Source: Ruminococcus sp. (GTDB taxonomy: Bacteria > Bacillota > Clostridia > Oscillospirales > Ruminococcaceae). Taken from it: DNA of 64,000 bases. Shown here one piece after another: positions 8,388-16,586 of this stretch (the stretch's first letter is position 1; each line of letters begins with the position of its first letter). The notes beneath the pieces are model-generated. The model saw only the letters and a program-made list of their open reading frames with translations. It ran no database searches and was not told the origin of the DNA. Both the position numbers and the translations under genes were made by a program. The stretch is from the NCBI GenBank assembly GCA_015066805.1, contig SVNP01000009.1, forward strand, positions 1-64,000, read 5' to 3'.

Positions 8388-10637
8388 ATGAAACGACTCA
8401 TCGCTTTTTTCACCGCAATGACTTTGCCTGCCGTGTTCTGTTCCGCTGCCATGGTACACGCAGCAGGGGAGGACACCATGCACATCACCGTTGATCTTGG
8501 CGGCAGCGGAAAGCCCATCAGCCCGTATATTTACGGCATCAATGAATACGGCCATCAGGAGAATCTGAAAAAGCTCTCGGTGAATGCCATCCGTCAGGGC
8601 GGCAACCGTATGGTGGCTTATAACTGGGAAAACAACGCCTCCAATGCCGGTTCTGACTGGAAACACAGCTCCGACAACAATCTTTCCAACTCCGATGCAC
8701 CTGCGGATTGCGTGCAGCAGTTGGTGGATGAGGGCGAAAAATACGATATTGGCTATAAGCTGACCACTTTGCAGATGGCAGGTTATGTATCAGCCGATAA
8801 AAACGGCGTGGTCAGTGAAGCGGAGGCTGCACCCTCTGCCCGCTGGAACCGTGTGCAGCTTACCAAGGGCAGTGCCTTTGCCGCAGAGCCGGATCTCACC
8901 GACGGCGTGGTTTACATGGATGAATATGTGAACTATATCATTCAGAAGTATGGTGATTCTTCTGCCGCAACGGGTATTCAGGGCTATTCTCTGGATAACG
9001 AGCCTGCCCTCTGGCATCATACCCACAGCCGCATTCATCCGCAGGAGGTAGGCATTACCGAGCTGCGTGATAAATCCGTGGAGCTGGCAACTGCCGTGAA
9101 ACAGCTTGACCCCGATGCGGAGATCTTCGGACCCGCTTTGTATGGCTACACCGCCTATGATCATCTGGCGGACAGCGACAGCAGCACCGAATGGGAAACC
9201 CTGAAGGCGGCAGGTGGCTATCACTGGTATCTGGATTACTATCTGGATTCCATGAAGGAGGCTTCCGATGCGGCAGGTGTGCGCTTGCTGGATGTGCTGG
9301 ATATCCACTACTATTCCGAATCTTCCCGTGTGGGTGCCGAGGACAGATTGCAGTCTGTGCGAACACTGTACGAAAAAGGCTTTGTGGAAAATAGCTGGAT
9401 CGGTCAGTGGTGCCAGGAGAATGTGCCGATTCTGCCTACCGTGCAGGCATCCATTGATCAATACTATCCCGGAACCAAGCTGGCTGTGACCGAGTATAAT
9501 TTCGGTGGCGATACCGATCCTTCCGGTGCCATTGCACAGGCGGAGGCTCTTGGCTGCTTTGCCGATGCCAATGTGTATTTTGCATCCCTTTGGGGCGGCA
9601 GCGGTTATATTCTTTCCGCATTGAATCTGTATACCAATTTTGACGGCAAGGGCGGTGCGTTTGGTGATACTCTGATGCCCACCACGACCGATGATGTATC
9701 CCTTTCCTCTGCCTATGCAGCCATTGACGGAGCAGATGATTCCACTGTTACCGTTATGGTGACCAATAAGAACATGACACAGCCTATGGATACCACCATT
9801 GCGCTGCAGAATGCGGACAGCACCTATAAAAAAGCTGCTGTTTATGCCATTACGCCTGAATCCGATGAGATCACTTTGCTGGAGATCGTTGATACCGCTG
9901 CGGATGCTGTGGATATCACCTTGCCTGCCTACTGTGCCGCTATGGTAGTCATCTCCGAGGATGCTGCCGCATTTGACGGCACACAGGAAGAAAAACCTGT
10001 GGAAGAATCGGTGGTGTACGATGACCCCATGGGCATGATCAACGAAAACGGTTATGTGGAGATCCCCATTACCGATGCCGAGCATCTCAAGGAGATCATT
10101 ATTACCGCCAATGTGACCTCTAAAGCAGGTTCTTCCTGGGGTAATGCAGGCTGCGCTGTGTGCATCAATGCAGTAACCCCTGAGGGCGAAGAATTCTGGA
10201 CAAGTAAAAGCTACGGTCTGGATCTTGGCAGCGGTGTAAAGGCTGTGGTGGAGTTCGACGGTACCCTTTCCCATAAGGAAAACGGTGATATTCCCGCTGT
10301 GATCGCCGATGGTAAGGTAGAACTGCAAAAATGGTGGGATTCCTCCGAAAAGATGGAGCTGGATCAGGAGGATGAGATCATCATTACCTACACCTCGGTG
10401 GAGGTTGTATATGAATACCCCGCACAGCCCGAGGAGAACAATACGCTGCCCGGCGATGTAAACTGCGACGGCCTGGTGAAAATCAACGACGTGATTCTGC
10501 TGAACCGTGTGCTGGCAGAGGACACCTCTGCTGCCATTACGGAACAGGGTATGCTGAATGCCGAATGTGACGGCATCCCCACTGTTACCGTGGATGATGC
10601 TGTGACCATTCTGCGTGGTCTGGCAGGTTTGAAATAA
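8388..10637 (+). CDS. Dockerin-bearing GH44 endoglucanase
   Basis: Signal peptide; GH44-like PISPYIYGINEYGHQ...RQGGNRMVAYNWENNASNAGSDW...YSLDNEPALWHHTH; C-terminal dockerin GDVNCDGLVKINDVILLNRVL. Confidence 0.92.
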   Translation: MKRLIAFFTAMTLPAVFCSAAMVHAAGEDTMHITVDLGGSGKPISPYIYGINEYGHQENLKKLSVNAIRQGGNRMVAYNWENNASNAGSDWKHSSDNNLSNSDAPADCVQQLVDEGEKYDIGYKLTTLQMAGYVSADKNGVVSEAEAAPSARWNRVQLTKGSAFAAEPDLTDGVVYMDEYVNYIIQKYGDSSAATGIQGYSLDNEPALWHHTHSRIHPQEVGITELRDKSVELATAVKQLDPDAEIFGPALYGYTAYDHLADSDSSTEWETLKAAGGYHWYLDYYLDSMKEASDAAGVRLLDVLDIHYYSESSRVGAEDRLQSVRTLYEKGFVENSWIGQWCQENVPILPTVQASIDQYYPGTKLAVTEYNFGGDTDPSGAIAQAEALGCFADANVYFASLWGGSGYILSALNLYTNFDGKGGAFGDTLMPTTTDDVSLSSAYAAIDGADDSTVTVMVTNKNMTQPMDTTIALQNADSTYKKAAVYAITPESDEITLLEIVDTAADAVDITLPAYCAAMVVISEDAAAFDGTQEEKPVEESVVYDDPMGMINENGYVEIPITDAEHLKEIIITANVTSKAGSSWGNAGCAVCINAVTPEGEEFWTSKSYGLDLGSGVKAVVEFDGTLSHKENGDIPAVIADGKVELQKWWDSSEKMELDQEDEIIITYTSVEVVYEYPAQPEENNTLPGDVNCDGLVKINDVILLNRVLAEDTSAAITEQGMLNAECDGIPTVTVDDAVTILRGLAGLK

Positions 10638-10644
10638 CACAAAA

Positions 10645-10670
10645 ACGGAAGCCCTGTTTGGGGCTTCCGT
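10645..10670. terminator. Intrinsic terminator between convergent genes
   Basis: ACGGAAGCCCtgtttgGGGCTTCCGT followed by a T-rich tract. Confidence 0.75.
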
Positions 10671-10688
10671 TTGTTTTTTGTAGATGGT

Positions 10689-11648
10689 TCAGCGGGATTT
10701 TGCATACCACTGCTTTACGATCTGTTCTGCCTTTTTGTCCACAATGGAAAAACCCATTTCCGGCGCACGCTTGGGCAGCTTGGTATACCAATCCCACCAG
10801 AAAAAGCCTGCAAACCAAGGCTCATTCCACATGGCGGTCATGCAGGATTCATAGAAATTGGCTTGCTCATCTTCATCATAGGGGAATTCTCTGTGGCTGA
10901 AGTCATAGGGCATCATGGCGCAGCCCTTGGCACTGCGGCAGCCGATCTCCATAAAAATGATCTGTTTGCCGCCGTGGATGCGGGAAAGCTCCCGGAGCTT
11001 TTCCTTTTTCTCATTCCATACAGCAGTCATGTTGGCAAGGGAATCTCCCGGCACCTTACCCACGCCATAATAAGCGGAAGTGCCGATATAATCCACAGCG
11101 TCCCACCATTTCACGCCAAATTCCTTACCATGATTGGTGTTGTAGGTAATGGGTCCGTGGTAGATCTCTCTGACAGCGGCAATGGCTTTGCGCCAGTGCT
11201 CTTCTTTATGCTCGGTGCCAAGCATCTCGCAGCCCACACAGAACATTTCGCAGCCGGTTTCCTCTGCGATCTCTGCATAATGGCACAAAAATGCGGTGTA
11301 GGAGGAAAACCACTCCTTCCAGTAATCCTTATCCCCGATTTCTGCTTCGGGGAAGCGGATGTTGGCTCTCCATACGCCATCGGCGCAGTTTACCATAGGC
11401 TTCATGCAGACCTTCAGACCCAGTGCGTGCAGTCGGTGAGCTGCTGCCGCAACATCCTTATCGGTAACGGTATAGCGGTAATCGGGACGAATGACCGTAG
11501 AGCTGAAGCTGTCCTGTCTGACTACAAAGGCGAGGGCAGCCCAGTCGCCGCCAAGCCCTGCCAGCCGTTCCATGGAGGCGGCTGCTTCATCGGTGCGATA
11601 ATCTCCGCGCTTGCCGTCAAATCCGTAGGTAAATCCTTTGATAAACAT
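10689..11648 (-). CDS. GH113-like glycoside hydrolase (putative intracellular beta-mannanase)
   Basis: IKGFTYGFDGKRGDY...FCVGCEMLGTEH...GGKQIIFMEIGCRSAKG...AGFFWWDWYTKLP; no signal peptide. Confidence 0.75.
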   Translation of the reverse strand: MFIKGFTYGFDGKRGDYRTDEAAASMERLAGLGGDWAALAFVVRQDSFSSTVIRPDYRYTVTDKDVAAAAHRLHALGLKVCMKPMVNCADGVWRANIRFPEAEIGDKDYWKEWFSSYTAFLCHYAEIAEETGCEMFCVGCEMLGTEHKEEHWRKAIAAVREIYHGPITYNTNHGKEFGVKWWDAVDYIGTSAYYGVGKVPGDSLANMTAVWNEKKEKLRELSRIHGGKQIIFMEIGCRSAKGCAMMPYDFSHREFPYDEDEQANFYESCMTAMWNEPWFAGFFWWDWYTKLPKRAPEMGFSIVDKKAEQIVKQWYAKSR

Positions 11649-11760
11649 ATAAAAACCTTCCTTTTACCCGGCCGGATATACAGGCCGGTATTCCTATACA
11701 GTATATCATATTTCGGCGTGATTTTCAATAGGCGGCAGCAGACAAAACCGATTTTCTTCT

Positions 11761-12294
11761 TCAGTTTTCGGAGGGAGAATCCGTGCTTTTGCTGCGTTCG
11801 TCGGTTACAAAATGTCTGACCGCAGCGGAGGGCTGTGTCAATTCTGTACGGAAGAAAGCAGGGTAGATCTGCCGCGGGTCATCGGCAGCCACCCAATGCA
11901 GATGCTCCTGTGCATCATCCATGTTCACGCTGCCTTCCACAGGAGAAAAATGCTCCGGTACCTGCATATAAAAATAAAAGGCGATCTCATAAATCAGCTT
12001 GCCCCGATTGGCGGTACAATCCCCATAGAAGTAGTTTTCGTGCACAAACCCCAGGCGGTCGATCTCCATGTGGACACCGGTTTCTTCCCAAACCTCCCGT
12101 ATCGCGGCTTCCTCAGCGGTTTCGCCGAACTGAATGCGTCCGCCTACGGAATAGAGGTACTCGGAGTGATCGTTGCCCACCATCAGCACCTTATCATCCT
12201 TGCGGATGATGGCACCTACACGGATGTTCACCAGACCGTTTCCACAGGGCAGCGTCAGATCCGACGGGGAGTAATCGTGAAGTGTATGGTCCAT
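11761..12294 (-). CDS. NUDIX hydrolase
   Basis: Nudix box GRIQFGETAEEAAIREVWEETGV. Confidence 0.9.
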   Translation of the reverse strand: MDHTLHDYSPSDLTLPCGNGLVNIRVGAIIRKDDKVLMVGNDHSEYLYSVGGRIQFGETAEEAAIREVWEETGVHMEIDRLGFVHENYFYGDCTANRGKLIYEIAFYFYMQVPEHFSPVEGSVNMDDAQEHLHWVAADDPRQIYPAFFRTELTQPSAAVRHFVTDERSKSTDSPSEN

Positions 12295-12317
12295 AAGTTG
12301 CTCCTTTCATAGGTTCA

Positions 12318-12473
12318 TCAGCCGATGCCGCAGCCGTGTGTATGGGTATCCTGAATAGAGATCACCGCATAGCTGTCGGTGCGTTCTGCCATTTTCTGTT
12401 GTCCGTTGGGATAAAAATGCTGCATCACATACTCAAAGGCATCAAAAACGGATCTGACCAGTACACGTTTCAT
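12318..12473 (-). CDS. Small ORF (51 aa), possible truncated gene
   Basis: MKRVLVRSVFDAFEYVMQHFYPNGQQKMAERTDSYAVISIQDTHTHGCGIG; preceded by GAGAGGAAAG. Confidence 0.4.
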   Translation of the reverse strand: MKRVLVRSVFDAFEYVMQHFYPNGQQKMAERTDSYAVISIQDTHTHGCGIG

Positions 12474-12602
12474 AAGCTTTCCTCTCTGAAGGCATTTTTG
12501 CATTATAGCATGATATCGGGGCTTTTGCAAGGAGATTTGACAACATCCGCAACAAGTGGTATACTTGGTGTAATTAAGATACGGAGAAAGGAGAAACACA
12601 GG

Positions 12603-13244
12603 ATGTATCAGCACATTTTATTTGATCTGGACGGCACTGTTACGGATTCCGCAGAGGGAATTCTGGCAACGGCAAGGTATACGCTGGCACAGTTTGATAT
12701 TCTTTCGCCCGCCGAGGAACAGCTCCGACGGTTTATCGGGCCGCCCTTGCAGGATTCCTTCCGTGAGATTTTTGGTTTTTCCGAGGTCGAAAGCCGCCGT
12801 GCCGTGGAGATATATCGCAGCCGCTACCGCACAGATGGTATGTTCCGCGGTCAAGTCTATGCAGGTATACCGCAGCTTCTGGAGCAGCTTTGTGCCATGG
12901 GCAGAACGCTGCATATCGCCACCTGCAAGCCGGAGCCCTTTGCGGTGCAGATTTTAGAGCATCTGGGGCTGGCACGGTATTTCGCATATATCACAGGTGC
13001 CGCCTTGGATGATAGCCGCCGTACCAAAGGGGAAGTGATCGGCTGTGCGCTGGAACGCATTGGAGCTCCGCCCAAAAGGGATGTTGTAATGATCGGTGAT
13101 CGTGAGCATGATGTTCTGGGGGCGAAAGAACATCATGTGGATTGCATTGGTGTGCTGTACGGCTATGGCACCCGTGAAGAACTGGAACAGGCAGGCGCAT
13201 CCGCCATTGCTGCCACCCCTGCGGATTGCATTCCTTTGGTCTGA
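12603..13244 (+). CDS. HAD-family hydrolase (phosphoglycolate phosphatase-like)
   Basis: MYQHILFDLDGTVTDSAEGI...MIGDREHDVLGAKEHHVDCIGVLYGYG. ATG at 12603 follows GGAGAAAGGAG. Confidence 0.9.
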   Translation: MYQHILFDLDGTVTDSAEGILATARYTLAQFDILSPAEEQLRRFIGPPLQDSFREIFGFSEVESRRAVEIYRSRYRTDGMFRGQVYAGIPQLLEQLCAMGRTLHIATCKPEPFAVQILEHLGLARYFAYITGAALDDSRRTKGEVIGCALERIGAPPKRDVVMIGDREHDVLGAKEHHVDCIGVLYGYGTREELEQAGASAIAATPADCIPLV

Positions 13245-13299
13245 TTGGTACAAGAAGAAAAGGGGCTTGCATCCGGTTGGATACAAGCCCTTTATGAAG

Positions 13300-13388
13300 C
13301 GGAAAGAGAGGGATTCGAACCCTCGAGACGCTATTAACGCCTACACGATTTCCAGTCGTGCGCCTTAGACCAGCTCAGCCATCTTTCC
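13300..13388 (-). tRNA. tRNA-Ser (GGA)
   Basis: Minus strand GGAAAGATGGCTGAG...CACGACTGGAAATCGTG...GGTTCGAATCCCTCTCTTTCCG; long variable arm. Confidence 0.92.
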
Positions 13389-13410
13389 ATATTACCGTAT
13401 TCAATTGTGG

Positions 13411-13493
13411 TGGTGCGAGTGACGGGACTTGAACCCGTACGCCGAAGCACACGCCCCTCAAACGTGCCTGTCTGCCAGTTCCAGCACACTCGC
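13411..13493 (-). tRNA. tRNA-Leu (GAG)
   Basis: Minus strand GCGAGTGTGCTGGAACTGGCAGACAGGCACGTTTGAGGGGCGTG...GGTTCAAGTCCCGTCACTCGCACCA; 3' CCA encoded. Confidence 0.9.
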
Positions 13494-13660
13494 ATCGCAT
13501 TCGGTACTTGAACATTATATCAGATTTTGCAGAAAAAGTCAAGGGCTTTTCTCAATGTTTTTATTTTCGGCAAAATGACCAAAAATATTTTGTCTGATGT
13601 TGCTTTCGGTATCGTTTGCACGAATTTAGCTTAATTGACCGCCTTTTCCCATGGAAATTC

Positions 13661-13689
13661 TTGACAAAATATACTTCATGTGATAAAAT
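13661..13689 (+). promoter_or_regulatory. Sigma-A-type promoter for the GH11 gene
   Basis: TTGACA-17 bp-TAAAAT. Confidence 0.65.
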
Positions 13690-13762
13690 GAAAAATGACG
13701 ACAGGGCGTATAATGTACCGATGTTGCCCGCGTCAGAAATATATGATTGAGGGGGAAACTCT

Positions 13763-15247
13763 ATGAAAAAACACCAGTGGCTCGCTGCGCTCTGTGCCAC
13801 AACAATGGCCTTTACCGCCATTGCAACCGATACGGTCAGTGCAGCAACGGTAATCACCGAGAACAAAACCGGTACCGAGGACGGATACAGCTACGAGCTG
13901 TGGAAGGACTCCGGCGACACCACCATGACCCTGCTGGGCAACGGCACCTTTAGCTGTGAGTGGAGCAACATCAACAATGCGCTGTTCCGCACCGGCCAGA
14001 AGTTTGACTGTACCCAGAGCTACAAGGATTTCGGCCGTGTTACAGTGGAATATGCCTGTGACTACAACCCCAACGGCAATTCCTACCTGTGTGTGTACGG
14101 CTGGACCAGAAACCCGCTGATCGAGTATTACATCGTAGATAGCTGGGGCACCTGGAGACCGCCCGGGGGCGATTCCATCGGCTCCATTACCGCCGATGGC
14201 GCAGTGTATGATGTATACAAGACCATCCGTGAGAACCAGCCCTCCATTGATGGCAACACCACCTTCTATCAGTACTGGAGCGTGCGCCGTGAGAAGCGTA
14301 CCAGCGGTACCATTTCTGTACATGAGCATTTTGCCGCATGGGAAGAGATGGGTCTGGATATGAGCGGTAAGTTCTATGAGGTTGCTCTGACCGTGGAAGG
14401 CTACCAGAGCAGCGGCAAAGCAACCGTTACCAAGAACATCCTTACCATGGGCGGAGAGGCAACTACCACCACAGCACCGCCTCCTGTGGAGCCGGATGCG
14501 GACGGCTACTACTTCTACGATACCTTTGAAGAAGATATGGGCGGCTGGAATGCCAGAGGCTCTTCTTCGCTGGGATATTCCTCCTATTTCCCCATGGCGG
14601 GCAACAGTTCGTTGTATGTCACCGACCGTGCAGATACCTGGAACGGTGCAGGCCATGATCTCAGCGCAGGCACCTTTGTACCGGGCAAAAACTATGCCTT
14701 TGGTGCATCCGTGATGCAGGAAAGCGGCAGTACGCAGAATATTCTGCTGACTCTGCAATACAATGATGCCAACGGCGAAACCCAGTATACCACAGTGGCT
14801 TCTGCCGAAGCTGCCAGCGGTGAATGGGTGAACCTGGAAAACACATCCTTTACCATTCCCGCAGGTGCAAGCTCCATGCTGCTGTACGCCGAGATCGCTG
14901 ATACCACCTGCGACTTCTACATGGATGAAGCCTACGGTGGCATTGAGGGCGTGACCGGTAAAACGCCTGTGGCAACCACTACGACTACTACTATCACCAC
15001 TACTACTACACTGGATACTACTACATCAACCACTACAACCGGTACCCCTGAACCTACCGTGGTCGGTGATGTGAACTGCGACGGCAATGTGAAGATCGGG
15101 GATGTTATCCTGCTCAACCGCTTCATCAGTGAGGATGCTGCCGTGTCTGTTACCAATCAGGGCTTGGCCAATGCCGAAGTGGATGGCGTAAAGGGCATCA
15201 ACAGCGATGATTCTACTGCCATTCTGAAGATCATTGCAGGCCTGTAA
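13763..15247 (+). CDS. Dockerin-bearing GH11 xylanase with CBM22-like module
   Basis: Signal peptide; GH11 core [35 protein letters not shown]...[28 protein letters not shown]; jelly-roll module [18 protein letters not shown]...; Thr linker; dockerin [21 protein letters not shown]. Confidence 0.93.
   Translation: MKKHQWLAALCATTMAFTAIATDTVSAATVITENKTGTEDGYSYELWKDSGDTTMTLLGNGTFSCEWSNINNALFRTGQKFDCTQSYKDFGRVTVEYACDYNPNGNSYLCVYGWTRNPLIEYYIVDSWGTWRPPGGDSIGSITADGAVYDVYKTIRENQPSIDGNTTFYQYWSVRREKRTSGTISVHEHFAAWEEMGLDMSGKFYEVALTVEGYQSSGKATVTKNILTMGGEATTTTAPPPVEPDADGYYFYDTFEEDMGGWNARGSSSLGYSSYFPMAGNSSLYVTDRADTWNGAGHDLSAGTFVPGKNYAFGASVMQESGSTQNILLTLQYNDANGETQYTTVASAEAASGEWVNLENTSFTIPAGASSMLLYAEIADTTCDFYMDEAYGGIEGVTGKTPVATTTTTTITTTTTLDTTTSTTTTGTPEPTVVGDVNCDGNVKIGDVILLNRFISEDAAVSVTNQGLANAEVDGVKGINSDDSTAILKIIAGL
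14983..15053 (+). repeat. Low-complexity ACT/ACC codon repeat encoding Thr-rich linker
   Basis: actacgactactactatcaccactactactaca...; translates [23 protein letters not shown]. Confidence 0.85.
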
Positions 15248-15275
15248 CCCGAAACAATCCTGTATGTGTTGTGTA

Positions 15276-15310
15276 AAGCCTCTTCCTGCTTTGGCGGGGA
15301 GAGGCTTTTT
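15276..15310 (+). terminator. Intrinsic terminator
   Basis: AAGCCTCT...GAGAGGCTTTTT. Confidence 0.75.
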
Positions 15311-15353
15311 GTGTGATGTGACTCGCGATGGTGTGAAAAACGCACAAAAGTTA

Positions 15354-15382
15354 TTGACACAAATGGTGGAATGGTGTATAAT
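15354..15382 (+). promoter_or_regulatory. Consensus sigma-A promoter for the LRR-dockerin gene
   Basis: Exact TTGACA-17 bp-TATAAT. Confidence 0.75.
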
Positions 15383-15430
15383 AGTGTTAAGCGATGAGGC
15401 TTATATGCGATTTTCGAGAGGAGTGATCCT

Positions 15431-16351
15431 ATGAAGCTGTTTCAAAAGATAAGTGTGACTGCAACCGCCGCAATGATGCTGTTTGCCGCATCGGGAGATC
15501 TTCCCCTGAGCACTGCGGTTTCTGCAATCAGCAGTGGCTCCTGTGGGCAGGATTTGTCTTGGACACTTGACGCAGCCGGTACCCTGACCATCAGCGGCGA
15601 GGGCGCCATGGAGGACTACTACTATGAGGAGGGCTATGCATCTCCTTGGGCAGACTACTCCCATGAGATTGAACGGGTCGTGGTAGAAGATGGCGTTACC
15701 TGCATCGGAGATTGGGCATTTCCTTCCTGTGGCTCGTTGACAGAAGTTATTCTTTCCGATACCGTTAGCCGTATCGGGCGTTATGCCTTTGATAATTGCA
15801 GCGCGCTGACAGAGGTGCAGATTCCTCAAGGGGTCAGCGGGATTGATGTAGGTGCATTTTATCAGTGCAGCAGCCTTACCTCGGTTGCTCTGCCTGCAAG
15901 TGTGACGAACATTGCGCTCAGTGCGTTTACCGGGTGTATAGGTCTTGTGGATTTTGTCATTTTAAACCCATCCTGCACCATATTCGATGCAAGCGGTACC
16001 ATTTCCAATCAGTACGCCTATCAGCCGGAAAGCGGCACAACGGAATACGATCATACCTATACGCTCTATGGTTATGCGGATTCCACAGCACAGGCGTATG
16101 CCGAAAAGTATGATGTGGCATTTGTCGCCATTGAGTCTGTTTCCGCAACCGGAGATGTAAATTCTGACGGCGCAGTGGATACCATTGATGCGATCTGTGC
16201 GCTGGAGGAGTATGTTGCGGTTTCCATTATGGAGCAAGGCTCTGTTCTGAACGTGCCCCAACGGTTTGCGGCCGATATGGACGGCGACGGAAAGATCTCT
16301 ACCATTGATCCGCAGGAGATCCTTGCGCTGTATGCAACAAGCTTACAGTAA
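15431..16351 (+). CDS. BspA-type leucine-rich-repeat protein with divergent dockerin
   Basis: Signal peptide; LRR_5 pattern (LTEVILSDTVSRIGRYAFDNCSALTEVQIPQGVSGIDVGAFYQCSSLTSVALPASVTNIALSAFTGC); C-terminal GDVNSDGAVDTIDAICALEEYV...ADMDGDGKISTIDPQEILALY. Confidence 0.88.
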   Translation: MKLFQKISVTATAAMMLFAASGDLPLSTAVSAISSGSCGQDLSWTLDAAGTLTISGEGAMEDYYYEEGYASPWADYSHEIERVVVEDGVTCIGDWAFPSCGSLTEVILSDTVSRIGRYAFDNCSALTEVQIPQGVSGIDVGAFYQCSSLTSVALPASVTNIALSAFTGCIGLVDFVILNPSCTIFDASGTISNQYAYQPESGTTEYDHTYTLYGYADSTAQAYAEKYDVAFVAIESVSATGDVNSDGAVDTIDAICALEEYVAVSIMEQGSVLNVPQRFAADMDGDGKISTIDPQEILALYATSLQ

Positions 16352-16403
16352 ATCATAGACCCGTTTGTGATGCGGAGTAATATCACTTATATGCATGAAA
16401 AGC

Positions 16404-16442
16404 ACATCCTGTATCAAGGATGTGCTTTCGTGTGCTTTTTTG
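16404..16442 (+). terminator. Intrinsic terminator
   Basis: AAGCACATCCTgtatcaAGGATGTGCTT followed by a T-rich run. Confidence 0.65.
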
Positions 16443-16495
16443 CTATATAATAAGCAGGATGTGACAATATGACAGTATCTGTGTGTGAATGCACA

Positions 16496-16524
16496 TTGAC
16501 TTTCGCAGCGGAAACCAGTACAAT
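16496..16524 (+). promoter_or_regulatory. Sigma-A-type promoter for the PL1 gene
   Basis: TTGACT-17 bp-TACAAT. Confidence 0.6.
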
Positions 16525-16586
16525 GAGGATGCAACATCGCAAAAGCGAGTGCATATTATCATATTTTGTTTAGGGGAGGATTTTCT

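Noticed and set aside
8790-10640. 616-aa ORF on the - strand opposite GH44
   Set aside because: Shadow ORF caused by codon bias; the + strand is clearly GH44-dockerin.
14983-15053. ACT/ACC-rich tract that could look like a microsatellite or CRISPR-like repeat
   Set aside because: It is in frame and encodes the Thr-rich linker between CBM and dockerin; there are no spacers.
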